A stretch of 64,000 bases of DNA, from contig OU612073.1 of the NCBI GenBank assembly GCA_914767715.1, positions 11,220,001 to 11,284,000 of the forward strand, in the 5' to 3' direction. Source of the DNA: Membranipora membranacea. Taxonomy: Eukaryota; Bryozoa; Gymnolaemata; Cheilostomatida; Membraniporidae. The notes beneath the pieces were generated by a model. The model was not told the origin of the DNA. It made no database searches and saw only the letters and a program-made list of their open reading frames with translations. Numbering within the stretch: the stretch's first letter is position 1; each line of letters begins with the position of its first letter. This document shows positions 1-11,959 of this stretch, piece by piece. Made by a program: the position numbers and the translations under genes.

Positions 1-175
1 CTAAACAATATAATATGAGCTCAACAAGCAATCACCTACAGCCATACAAGTTGTTAATATCAGGGATAATGCGTTGAAGAGAAATGAGCAAACACATATC
101 CTTATATTCAACACAAGGAAATACCGACAGAAAATATTCATTTATAATATTTAAACATAATATCTGGTTTATAAA

Positions 176-3100
176 TTGTTTTTGGTAAACATCCCTTCTG
201 CTGCTGATAAGTTTACAAACTGTCTATATTCAGAGAGGTTCGAACAAAACCACCTTAGTCGATGCCCAAAAGACACCACTAATAAATATGAGTGTATGGT
301 AGGGTATTACTCCATCAATCACTTCACTGCTAAAGATGCTGGACTCTACGCTTGTCGTGACTACAAAAGTGAAACTTACTTAGTGTCTTGGTTCAATAAA
401 ACAGGTATGTATTTCAACACCTCCTTCATAACTATATATTCAACTTGAATCCAGTCCATGCTCTGATTGACTGGTGGGCTGGAGAGAGCCAATGCCAGAT
501 CATATGATACTTTCCTGAATATACCTATCGATATGATGGTGAATATGAAAATAATTCAGTTTCACTTTCACTATATCTAAATAGACACTTTTGGTGGCCT
601 AGATTTTGCTTTTTTTCCCACCCAACAGCCAGCCAGCAAGTTGTTTCCAGGAAACTGAAAAGGCGTATATAGACAGTAAACTAATCTGAACTCTGCAAGT
701 GAATATGACATGATCAAAACTTTATGACCACACAGCTCTATAACTATGACAATGACACTTGTGGAGAGTTAGAAGCAAGTGCTTTGATACTCTAGAGCTG
801 CACAATTCTTCTTATCGCTCTAGCAGTAGTGGATTTATCAGTAAGAAAATACCATGCTATCCAGATCTATATGCAGCTTCGATTTCAGATTTGAGGGCAC
901 AACCTGCAAGTCAGAGTTTAACTGTAAATAGACTGCGGAGCATAGTGAGTATTGACTGTGCAGCAACTATAATTCCTCTTAACCAGGACTATGGCAACTC
1001 CTTCGATATTGACTGGTAAATCATTGTTTATATCATTTGATAAGCGTGCTGTGATTGTGGGAAGGGTGGTTGAGTAAACAATCTTCTCAAATCATAACAT
1101 AATAAATTGGCATGCTTCAAAATCTCTCGGCTTTCAGTTTCGACATCGTTATCGGAAGTCATTTATGTCTCTCGTAAACATTTGTAGGAAGTTTAAAGGC
1201 TCAAACTCAAGTAAATGGGTACCTGTTGTGGGAGGCCAAGGAGGAATTCAGTTTTTAGGATCTGCCAGTGGTCCAAAGGAGATCTTATTGATCGGTCAAT
1301 ACCATCCAGTTTTGCATGACGGGGAATATCAGTGCCATGCGAAATATTATACTATTGGCCGACATAGTAATGTGGGCACGGAAACTGGAACATCAAACAT
1401 CGTCAAACTACACTGTAGGTCTTCTGTAAATTAAGTTTGAACCAATGAGCCATATTGATATCATCATAATCATAACTGCAGGATCAATTAACACGAGTGA
1501 GTCGTGCTATCAACCTTTTACAGGATGGATAATAGAAATTAGGCAATAAACAAACTTCGAACTTCAAAAGAACTATATCAACATAAAAATCCCTTTCAGA
1601 ATACAAATCACAAATCACAAATCACGTTATCTCCTTTTTCCAATTGATACCATAAACGCGTTTCTACATTTTTCGAATGGCTTTCTATTACTATTGTTTA
1701 TCATAATGTGATTTATGTTGCAGTTGATTCATCTTTTTACTTGATTTAGAAAAGTTTGTTTTGAAGTTTGTGACCCAAAATGAAAATGAATTGCGGTGAA
1801 ATATACGGTTATCTGGTTAAGGTTATTCTTGTGAGACCTCTCATATTATGACTGCTTTTTATATTCAGTTGAATCTACGACTTCATGGAAAACATCCTCT
1901 CTTGGAACAAAAGATGGTGTGCTCCTCATTAGACAGGGTGGAGTCGTCGAATGCTTTGTCAGAATGTATCCAATTCCAGACAAAATAGAGATTAAGGCGG
2001 ATGGAAATATGATAAGTTCCTCAGTGCGGATAGTACCTGCTTCCCTCAACCACGCAGCTACAGTTAAAGCTACAGACATATATGGTGAGGGTGTAATAAC
2101 TTATACTTCCTGTGTTTGCAGAAAGGGGTATGTTGAAATATTTTATAAAATATTATAAACATCTCATTAAGCCCTATTTCATGCAAGGCTAGTTCTTTGT
2201 TCCTCCCTGGATCCCCCATTCCTCTTTTGCCTTTCTGTTTCTAAAACACCTCTTTTTAGTCATAAACCATTGTTATTGAGCATAACACCCCCAATAGTAG
2301 ACTTACCAATCTGCTGTTTTTGATGCACATCAATGATGAGAGATTATTACTGGATATAGGGTGTTAGTGTTCCTATATTGGTTTGAAAACAGAGGCCTGA
2401 CTTTCATAATTTATAGTAACAAATGACTTAATTGCTGTCACAGGTACTTTCCAAAATGGTTCCAGGCTGAGTTGCCATGCTACAAACAGTAGAGGGAGTG
2501 TAGACGAGGAGTCTAAACCAATCTATTTTGTACCTTCATCTCCCACCACCACAGCACGACCACAAACAGCACAAACAACAACAAAAACAACCAAAATAGT
2601 AAAATTAGGCTCAGATTCCGGGGGTACAGGTAAAGACTTTTCTACCCAGTAATGACGTTACCATGGGAATGTTGTCTACGAAACCGAATATTAAATTATA
2701 ATTATTCAGGGGTTACTTTGAGTTTCCGCTTTTGACTTTCCAAAGCTCGAGGGGAAGTAAACGCAGCAATGATGGACTTGAACCCTGAATAATTTTCTCT
2801 GTTCTGGGAGGAGGCTGGAAGGTGTCACAGGAATGGGTCTATATCCCACCCTGAACACAAAAGGTTTGGTAAGGCATGTTATTAGGACAAGACACCACCA
2901 CTAGCAGTGAAGGACTGTCTATCATCACAGAGAGATCTTCAAATATCACCTCAATGATATCAATTCCTATGTCAGGATAGTCAGAATAGAGCATATCCGA
3001 CCAGGTGAAATTATGAATAGGAAATCTTTTATATATATTGGTCCATCACAAACAGAGAGTTTTACGAAGTGTTTATTTGTAGACAAAGAAGCAACTGCTG

Positions 3101-3927
3101 TACCAATAGCCGTCCCAATTTTCGGTTTGGCTACTGTGTTTGTGATTGGTCTCCTGATAGGGGTAGTTGTGTTCAAACAGAGAGATGAAAGTCAAATCGT
3201 ACCAATGCAAGGTAAGAATGAGGACTGTCACCCAGGCTGAAAGTTCAGGTGTTTAGGCCTTCTACTCCATCTATCCCCCTAGCCCTAACCTTGATGTGCA
3301 GCCACAAAAAAGTGTGACTGTGACTCTACACCACCAACTAATCAATAATATTATGGTAATAGTTAATGGATGGGCCTTCTTGTCTGACTCATGAGAAGGG
3401 CCCTATGCGCTATGACCACATTCCTTTGGACCACGCAATCTAACACAGCCAGCCGGAGCTGACGCTGGGTTGATCAAGATAACTTGAGCAAATTTTAACC
3501 AAAATGATAACCAAAAGATAAAAGTTGGGCTTCAAACTGAAAACCAAATAGATAGACTTTTCTGCCAAATCACTCATACATTCAGTTTCAAAACTATTCC
3601 TATCGAAATTTCTCGATTATCAATTTGAATATCCATCCCACAACTGTTCGATTTATTTTTAATTCTTTAATTTTTTTAGATGAGTTTTCGTTTGTTCACT
3701 TGTATTGATTAATTTATCAATTTTAATTGATTGATCACTTTTGCTTATTAAATTATATTTATCTTCTAAAAATGAAACATGATAGAAAATTTATTTTAAA
3801 AATAATAATTTATAATATTGCAGCTGATAGGAGACTTGAGGATAGCAGTGTTGCTACTCCTAAAAAGCCCCACAAACGCACAAGGAAAAAGAAAAGAAAG
3901 AAGCCTCTATCAGCAGCCAGACAATAG
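176..3927 (+). CDS. Ig-domain single-pass membrane receptor, gene A (5' end missing)
   Basis: Spliced gene whose exons join in frame: an upstream Ig exon ending at 404 (its start, perhaps 234, is uncertain), then 889-1015, 1188-1414, 1869-2084, 2444-2629, 3083-3211 and 3824-3927 (stop). All introns are phase 1 except the phase-2 intron that splits an Ig domain after FDID-W. Ig hallmarks are DAGLYACRD in the first exon, a Cys in SIDCAA paired with HDGEYQCHAKYY across the split exons, and VECFV paired with RLSCHATNS in the third domain. A Thr-rich stalk (TTTARPQTAQTTTKTTK) follows, then one membrane segment (FGLATVFVIGLLIGVVVF) and a short strongly basic tail (KKPHKRTRKKKRKKP). It therefore looks like a type I surface protein, with no kinase or other catalytic domain. 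Ligand and function are unknown. Its closest relative here is gene B at 59-64 kb. The signal peptide exon lies left of the window. Confidence 0.8.
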
Positions 3928-6209
3928 ATCATAGCACCATATAAGGGCATTTAGTACAAAAAAATCATCCAGCTGCAATGCTGTCATCATTCCACAAAAA
4001 CTGGGACAACTCACTATAACATTCAGATGTTTATCATATTTTCTCTTATTATATATTTAATTAGTTTATTATTATTATTATCTGTTTTTATATCACAAAA
4101 ATCAATTTGAGTTCTTTTAATCACAACCTCAATAAAAATAACGTATGCTGAAGGTGGAGGTATTCTTGTATATATAGAACGGAAATGGGCCACAAACAAT
4201 CAAGTATTATTTAGTCATACAGACAAAAACTGTGAAATTCTATCTGTTAGGTCCCGTCCACACTGGCTGCCACGTGAATTTACATCAATCATCTCTATAT
4301 CATGCTACACTCCATTCACTGGACAATCTCGACTAAAACAAGATGCTACCAATACAACTAAATTCATCTCTTCTCATGTTAAACAGATGGAAACCAAATA
4401 TCCTAACACATGCATTCTAGTCATGGGTGACTTCAATCAACTACCGCTCCGTCTAAGTGGATATTATCAAACTGTAACTAAACCAACCCGTGGATTAAAA
4501 ACACTTGATAAATGCTACACCAGAATCAAGGGTGCATATAGTCACTGCAACCAGCTAGCTCAACTCGGAGACTCAGACCATCATGTAATGCACCTGATAC
4601 CTTCATATAAACCACAGTCAAAATCTAAACCAACTTATATCAACAGAAGAATATACTCAGATGAAAACTATGACAATTTAAAAGCATGCTTCGATACTAC
4701 TGAATGGGACAATTTAATAACTGCTTATGATAATATGGATACTCAAGCGGATGTAATCATGGATTATATTAAATTCTGTACTGATCTATGCCTTTATGTT
4801 AAAACTGTCAAAAAGTATGCATAGTATAAGCCATGGATGACGAGAGAACTCTTAGATTTAATTGATGCAAAACAACAAGCCCATGAAGAAGGAAAAAAGA
4901 AACTATATCACAAACTTAAAAAGAAACTATCCAAAGGAATGAAAAAATCTCGGGCCAAATACACCCATAAAATCCAAGAACATCTGGCGAACGACCCGGC
5001 CATGGCCTGGAATGACATAAAAAAGCTCACTGGATTACCACCAAAAAAACTTTAACCAACCTACTGACACTAGCTTAGCCCAGATGAACTAAACTCTTTC
5101 TTTGCCAGATTTGAAAATACAGATATTACCTCTCCTCCTCCAGCTGGACCAAACCAAACATTGAATATAAGTGAAGATGCTGTCGTCAGACAACTAAAGC
5201 GGCTGAATTCAAGAAAAGGTGCCGGCCCTGATGGACTTATCCCTAAGGTCATCAAGCTGTGCGCAGAACAATTAGCCGCCATCATTACAAGACTATTCAA
5301 CAATTCTTTAGATTCAGAAGCAACGCCAAAAATATGGAAAACTGCAACCATCAAACCTCTACCTAAAATCAACCAAACCTGATCAACTGAAGCACTTCAG
5401 ACCTATAGCACTGACAAGCTGCTTATGTAAAACCATGGAACGCCTACTTAAAATATACATAACTGAGAATACACCATTAGATAAACACCAGTTTGCCTAC
5501 AGAGCACGCCGCTCCACCCAGGATGCTGTATTATGCCTCACAACTACTGTCACTAACTTCATAGACCAACACTCATCATATTATGCACGCTGCCTCTTCT
5601 TAGACTTTTCATTGGCATTCAACACCATAGATATCAGGCATCTACTACCAGAGCTGCAACATCTTGATTCACATGTAACAAACTGGGTAGCAAGCTTCTT
5701 GACCTGCAGAACGCAAAGAACAATAGTCAATAATATCATGTCTCAATCTATCGCAACATATACAGGAACACCATGAGGCTCAGTACTCAGTCCTCTATCG
5801 TTTTCCATCTATACTAATCGGCTAGTCTCTGAGTGCAGTAACTTTACAATACTTAAATACGTAGATGACACCTGCATAATAGGATGTATTTCCCACAATA
5901 ATGAGCTGCATGCATATTTCACTGAGATTAAAAGAGTGTCAATATTATGTAAACAACTAGATCTTTCTTTAAATCCATCCAAAACTCAAGAAATGCTTTT
6001 GTGTACCAAAAGAGATAAGCCCGACAGTCCAACTCTGCAATAAGATGGTATAGAAATTGAATTATGTGATAATGTTAAGTACCTTGGAGTTTTAATTGAT
6101 AATAAATTATGTTTTGAGTCTCATGTTGATAATCTTGTTACCAAAGCTTCTCAGAGGATGCATTTTGTAAGAACCTTTTGTCACACTAGTACCGAACTTT
6201 TCTCATCAA

Positions 6210-7722
6210 GATACAACATACAGTGGTGCGCGTACCACTGCACAACACACAGGTCTTCAGCTAGAAACCATGAGTCAAGCGCTGTTTCGAGGCCTTCTCT
6301 AGTACAACCTCCTCATGGCAGGCCCCAGCAGCATGACGCCACCCCTGTGTGTTGATGAGCATCTCAATCAATCTCATCGATCCCTCAGTGCATTTTGTCA
6401 GTTTCGGTGGTTTGACATAATTGGTGTGTTTACGCTGTTGCGCAACCAGGGAGGCTGCCAACTCGTCATTGTTTCAGTGTAACAATGTTCGCCCCATCAC
6501 TCTCATGCTTATACTCTAAGTCAAACCAGTGCAGGGAGGTTTGCTTTCCTTCAACTCATCGGCGCAGCATTGCTAATCGTCAAGGCACCCGCCCCTCGTG
6601 CCATAGTTCACTACTCAAATTCACCACATTGAGCATAGTACAACTCATACACAAGTCAGAGAGATGACTTGTTTGCGCTACAGCCAGTGGGCTGACTGTG
6701 ATCTCCTGTCTCGCTCTGCCTGCCTTTTATGCGATGGCCAAGCTTTTAATCCTATGTTTGTAATGCCTTAGATCTAACTCAGACTCACTCTGTTTTTTCA
6801 CCCTGCAGAGATTAAACTACTTTAATTTGAGTATTAAAGGCATAATCCCGCTTAGCCTTCTACCCCGCTCAGTTTGCTAATCATCACTTAATCCCCTCAA
6901 TCTAATCCTTACAAGGATTATAAACAAAGGAATTAAATGCTGGCCAACTCCACAAAACAAAGTGAGTGTGTTAAACCCCAGCTTACAAGCAATAGGATTA
7001 CTTAGCTTTTGTCTTCACACAGTGCTGTTGCCAAATCCATGCAGATGCGCTTTCTGCCTCATGTACTATGCTTTTTGTGGCTTGTTTGAGTTCTCTGCCC
7101 GACAGCCCAACTCTAGTCAGAAATTTGGTAGCTGACCTAGCCATTAATCCACGGCAGCCAACTTCCACTGCGAATAATTCGCAATGCCAACCTTTGTCTT
7201 GGCATTGTGTCACCAGATCTTCGTATCTTGTCAGTTTTCTCTCATGCGCGTTTGAGAGACTTTCTTCCCAAGGCACCGTCAATTCCATCAGTATTAGTGC
7301 TTTTTCTTTGTCAGACCAGACAATTAAGTCTGATCTTTGGTTCGTGATCACAATATGCTGTGGCATGCTGAGCTGCTCTGTTAGGTCGCATCTCACCTGC
7401 CATTCTCCGCTGTTCATCAATCCCTTTTTGCGCAAAATCTTTTCATGCGCTTCACCACCAGCATTAGCATATTCACACTTCTCCGTGACATATTTACACA
7501 ACACTTTCAGGACTTGATTATGCCTATATGTGTATCTTCCAAGGCTCTGTGGGCAATTCGACAGAATATGTCGAAGTGTGCCCTTGGCCGAGCACTCGGC
7601 GCACTTCGAGTTCTCGGTCAAATTCCAGCGTTCCAGGTTCGCCGGGGTCGGTAGTTGATCATAAGCTGCACCAACCAGAAAGCTGATCCTTTGTGGCTCC
7701 ATCGACCACATTTCTGTCCATT
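6210..7722 (-). mobile_element. 5'-truncated retroelement inserted into the LINE, with 42-bp target duplication
   Basis: The host LINE reads into 6168-6209 and the same 42 bases recur at 7723-7764, where its reading frame resumes. This is a long target-site duplication around a 1.5-kb insert. The insert carries one minus-strand ORF (6998-7711) that is already in mid-protein at its right edge, as expected for 5' truncation. The 3' UTR occupies about 6210-6995. The duplication looks identical by eye, so this event is younger than most of the decay in the host LINE. Confidence 0.8.
6998..7711 (-). CDS. C-terminal part of a retrotransposon polyprotein (zinc knuckle plus endonuclease-like region)
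   Basis: Intact 237-codon ORF. The reading frame is also open upstream of the first Met (KWTE-MWSMEPQ), so this is the tail of a longer protein. It has a Cys/His cluster (KCAECSAKGTLRHILSNCP) that fits a CCHC-type zinc knuckle. Next comes SDLIVWSDKEKALILMELTV, then PWEESLSNAHERK, VEVGCRGLMARS and a C-terminal SAWIWQQ. I recall this arrangement from a common invertebrate retroelement family, in which the D...ELT pattern suggests a restriction-like endonuclease. That assignment is from memory and the pattern, not from a search. The ORF has no internal stop, so the copy is fairly young. It covers only the C-terminal region and cannot be autonomous. Confidence 0.65.
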   Translation of the reverse strand: MWSMEPQRISFLVGAAYDQLPTPANLERWNLTENSKCAECSAKGTLRHILSNCPQSLGRYTYRHNQVLKVLCKYVTEKCEYANAGGEAHEKILRKKGLMNSGEWQVRCDLTEQLSMPQHIVITNQRSDLIVWSDKEKALILMELTVPWEESLSNAHERKLTRYEDLVTQCQDKGWHCELFAVEVGCRGLMARSATKFLTRVGLSGRELKQATKSIVHEAESASAWIWQQHCVKTKAK

Positions 7723-8374
7723 TAAGAACCTTTTGTCACACTAGTACCGAACTTTTCTCATCAATGCTATTTAAAAGTTTTATTGTTTCTATTCTTACAT
7801 ACTGTCTGCCTGTTTTGTACACCTCCATTTATGCTAAATATAAGAAACGACTGAGAAATTTTCAAAGACGCTAATAATCTGAATATTCCAAACATAAGTG
7901 ACCTTGATGGCATTATAGATTTAATAGAACCAAAAACCTGATACTGAGCTAAATTCTTGATGATGACCATTTCATAAATGACTTTTTACAAAAGCTTCCA
8001 TCAGGAAGATACAGGACAATAAAATATAGGTCTTCTTAGGGGAGAGACAGTTTTTTACGCAACATGATTTTATCCCTCAATAATATTATTTAAACCCAAT
8101 CCACGATTAGATGTCAGTTTTTGTTCATGTACTTTTTTTTTTCTCTTTGCTCCATTTGAGCAGAAGTGTATCAAACACCGAATTTCGCAACATACTTGTA
8201 TGTGAGTGACAAATAAACCAAATCAATCAATCAATCAATGCTGGAAGACAGTTGAGTAGTCCACTTGATAATAAAAATATCTTTTAACTCAGATATAACA
8301 CATACAGGTATTTGTAGCCATACGATACTGCTCAACTGCATGCAAAGCTGATTATATGTATATGTTCATGTATA

Positions 8375-8573
8375 TGTATATCATATGATATGATATGATA
8401 TGATATGATATCATATCATATGATATGATATCATATGATATCATATGATATCATATCATATCATATCATATCATATCATATAATAATATATTATATTATA
8501 TTATATTATGTTATATTATATTATATTATATTATATTATATTATATTATATTATATTATATTATATTATATAT
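8375..8573. repeat. Microsatellite: palindromic TCATATGATA block then (TATTA)n
   Basis: The first half, to about 8480, alternates TGATA and TCATA pentamers in both orientations, making many short perfect palindromes. The second half, about 8481-8573, is a nearly pure TATTA array. It adjoins the LINE 3' end. Such a tract is prone to hairpins and length change. Confidence 0.95.
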
Positions 8574-8689
8574 GTGAGCTAAGCTAGCCTGAACAGCTGG
8601 TGCTCATGGGCTTATTAATGTTTGCGTCATGAGTTTGGTTATCCTGGTTTTATAACACATCAATAATTTACTACAAATTTGGTCAGCAA

Positions 8690-9690
8690 CGAACAAAGAA
8701 TCGTTCCCAAATTGCTATAGACTGTTAGGATAAATATAGCTGTACCAACAAAAGATAAATGGAGTAAATGCTGACATTCAACACACTCTCATTGTCAACA
8801 TATGCTATTGTGCAATATCATATCTCTTTCACCCAACTTGATCAGGTGCCCATGTTGCATCAATGGCCATGAATTAGGACTACTCAGGATCAACACAGTG
8901 AACATGACTCCCCAACGAAACTCAGCAGCAGTTGACTGAAGGGGGATCAAATACAACAACAACAACAACAACAGCCAACGCAGTGAGGCCACATCATACC
9001 ATGATTGTACCTTGTACCCATGAGATACTCTCCTAACACACCACTCCATTTCACTTGTCTAAGACCTTCTCAATACCAACACCATGATTGATCCTGTTAA
9101 TAAATCCTTTCAAAAGGCTAGGAGGTGGTTCAACTAATCGGCCACAAATGTTGAAGGTGATGAGGTTTTGTAGGTGATTTTGGTTGATAACGAATGGTGT
9201 TTCCATAGACTGCGTACTTTTCGATTGGTTCAAGTCTCCGAGATTCATCAGCCTTTTCTGATAGGTAACTTTTCAAAATAAAGTAATACATATCATATTA
9301 TTATTTATTAAGACCGCACATTGGCTAGAGATTGTTTACTTGTCTGTATTTTTTTATCCTCCTCCCATCTACGTTTGAGCGTAATGTCATCACCAAGCAA
9401 TTATTGTTGGACTTGATCCCCCTTCAGTCGCTGGGTTTTGTTGGGGAGTCATATGTTTGCTGTTTTGATCCTGAATAGTCCCAATTCATGGCCATGTTGG
9501 GTGAAAGGGATATGATAGTGTACAATAGCACATGTGAACAATGACAGTGTGTTGATTGTCGGCATTTGCTTCCGTTATCTTTTGTTGGTACAGCTCTTTT
9601 TATCCTAACAGTCGACGGATGAAATTTCTACAGCGATTTGGAAAGATAACTCAAACAAACAAACGATTCCTTGTTCGTGGCAGACAAAAC
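8690..9690. repeat. Large imperfect inverted repeat (foldback-type element)
   Basis: The left arm at about 8690-8965 (from AACGAACAAAGAATCG to GAAGGGGGATCAA) matches the reverse complement of about 9405-9690 (TTGATCCCCCTTCAGTCG to CGATTCCTTGTTCG). The arms are 270-285 bp with scattered mismatches, and the spacer is about 440 bp. The spacer holds a CAA repeat near 8957-8972 and no convincing gene. Either this is a foldback transposon or two copies of one element inserted in opposite directions. No target duplication was identified. Confidence 0.75.
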
Positions 9691-9699
9691 TTGAAGGCC

Positions 9700-11950
9700 T
9701 GACATATGCCAAATTCATGGAAAAGCCCATCAGTGAATTCACTGTAAATCTCAAAGTTTAGGTGGTGAAATCTCCCATTGCACCTCAAAGGCCGAAACTA
9801 ATACATTTACTGGAGCAAAGTAGCAAATTTGCCTGATTCTTGGCTGTAAAATTTGGCTTAAAAGTATGAGTGAGTGAAATTACTGTCTGCTCAGAGGTGA
9901 CGCTGCAGTGATGCTTGAAATAGCAGCGCTCGAATTAACCAGCTTACATTAGGTTTTATGATGTTCAAAAAGGTATGGTATAATATGCCATAGGTTTATT
10001 TCTTGTTGACCTTATCTTACGAATACAAATGGTTGCATGTGTTATTTTCCCTTACGGTGGCAAGTTAAGGTATTGTTTTTTCTTTGAATATCTTAAAAAC
10101 TAAACATGATATTATTATTGTATTGTTTTCATCGGGATGATACAACAAGAATTGACTTATCTTAGTATGGGCACAGATACTCAAAAGCCTCGGAAAGCGT
10201 GTTTACACTTGCATCTAATCGTATGAAGTCAACAAGATCTGGTACCTCAAGCGTATGTCGGTTTTCCGAATGACATTTGGTTTGATGAACCAGAAGCTTA
10301 AAGACACTGGTTTAAAAATGTTGTACGGCAATTTCCCTGACTAGATCAGGGCCGAGAGGAGACTTATCGCCCTGCACTGTTTATGACCGTAAGTTCAAAA
10401 AAATACTCGATATTAGTCCAGGGAAAACAGATATTTTATGTTTGTAGAGTTTATTGTTTTGGAAGACGATTGAATAATGAGTGCATTCGCTCGCCGTGAA
10501 AGGCTTGGTTTGATGCTGCAATCAATTTGCGAAATTTCTAGGTTGTTCTTTCTCATGGTTGTGTCCGAACACAACATTAACCAGTGTGAGACAAAGTATT
10601 CTGGCCTTACTTTGACATCCCACCCGCTTATTTCCTTTGGTTACCTTGCCTGTTTTGTTATGATATTTTTGAGATATTGTTATAACCCAGTTCGGGCATA
10701 CAGCTAACCTGTAAATTACTGTCTTTTTTAAAGGTGCTGAAATAATGAGTAACCTCACCGCAAACCAGGCTTGTGACAGTGATGGACATACATCACCTAC
10801 TGATGTACATATCTACCCCGACTAACTCAAGAGAGGCGACAGATCAACAAGGGATAATATCACCAATCTCAGCTGAGAGAACCTGCTCTGATCTCCCTCT
10901 CTATCAACCTAATATATGTATCTGCTTCGATAAAGGTCAGTTCAGGCCTAGATCAAGTTTGTTCTATTTTCCTGCATTCAGAGTTGCTCCCCCTCCACTG
11001 GCCAGGGCACTGATGAGTTAAACTATTGTTCCGACCAAGAGCTACCAGTCAATGGTTCTCAATGATGCTCCAATCTGAAGATCATTTTCCTTTGCAATTT
11101 CAGATATTGCACTACGTAATTGCACTAGGTTATTGCACTAAGCTATCCCACTACGCTAACGCACTGCGTTATCACATGAGGTTATCACATTATTTTTTGC
11201 ATTACACTTTCACATTATGTTATCATATTACGTTATCACAAAACATTATCGCATCATGTTACTACATTCTCATAATTATTACAGCTGAGGCGGGATTGTC
11301 ACACACAGAGTATAGTATGATAGCAGAGTTTTCTGCAGGATTTCTCACTAACAGCATGATATCAAGTGTAGGAAGATACCGGGCATGTATGGGTATGGTG
11401 TGGGTATATATGAACCATGATAGGGGAAGTATAGGGACTTTTAGAGTATGTATGGGGTCATATGATATATGAGATCAAGGAAGATGCACTTCTCCTGTAA
11501 CTAGAGTTGCCCTGCTTCGAGCCGCTGGCGTCTCACCAGATGGATGGGAACAACTCGGAATGCTAACAAATTGAATGAAAAATGTTCTTGGCATATTATA
11601 CATGGGGTATGTAGGAGGTATGTGCAATGAATGTGAGGCTATTTATCTGCTGTATTGAATTTTTGAGCCTCATCTTTTCCTCATTTAACAAATACAGGCT
11701 TCTGAATTGTTTTTTTTTACCGCATGTTGACGTGAACACAACTAGGATTGATCATACGAGAGTACCAAATCGAGATCGTATCATATCATGAATTTAAGGG
11801 AAGTTGATGCCTTGGACACAGGGTTAACAGGCATCAACCACTGTCAACACTCTAGTTTTCAACTATCTCAGTTGAACCCCATTTAAGTCAATTACATCCA
11901 AAAAAATGGTTAACCTAAAAATGAAGGTATCATAATAATCTCACTGCTTT
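9700..11950. other. No recognisable gene; degenerate short tandem tract at 11100-11275
   Basis: The open frames here are short and have no recognisable motif or splice continuity. Between 11100 and 11275 a loose repeat of about 11-13 bp (TTATCACATTACG-like and TTGCACTA-like words) recurs. Nothing else stands out. Confidence 0.6.
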
Positions 11951-11959
11951 TTTGTAGGA

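Larger units (their letters stand above)
4146..8240 (+). mobile_element. Non-LTR retrotransposon (APE endonuclease plus RT), decayed, interrupted
   Basis: The 5'-truncated element begins within the endonuclease domain (GGGILVYIERKW at about 4150). MGDFNQLPLRL and LGDSDHHV then mark the APE-type endonuclease. A linker runs from 4837 to 5053. Reverse transcriptase begins near 5160: NSRKGAGPDGLIPKVIK, FRPIALTS, HQFAYRARRSTQDAV, motif A LDFSLAFNTI, motif B GTP-stop-GSVLSP, motif C YVDDTCI, then NPSKTQEML. Stop codons at about 4822, 5053, 5380, 5774 (inside motif B) and 6042 show that it is dead. The RT C-terminal part resumes at 7765 (SFIVSILTYCLPVLYTSIYAKY) after the insertion at 6210-7722. The 3' end is a short AATC repeat at 8218-8239. 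The Jockey/CR1/L2-like group is likely; the exact clade is not determined. It lies 220 bp downstream of Ig gene A. Confidence 0.85.
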
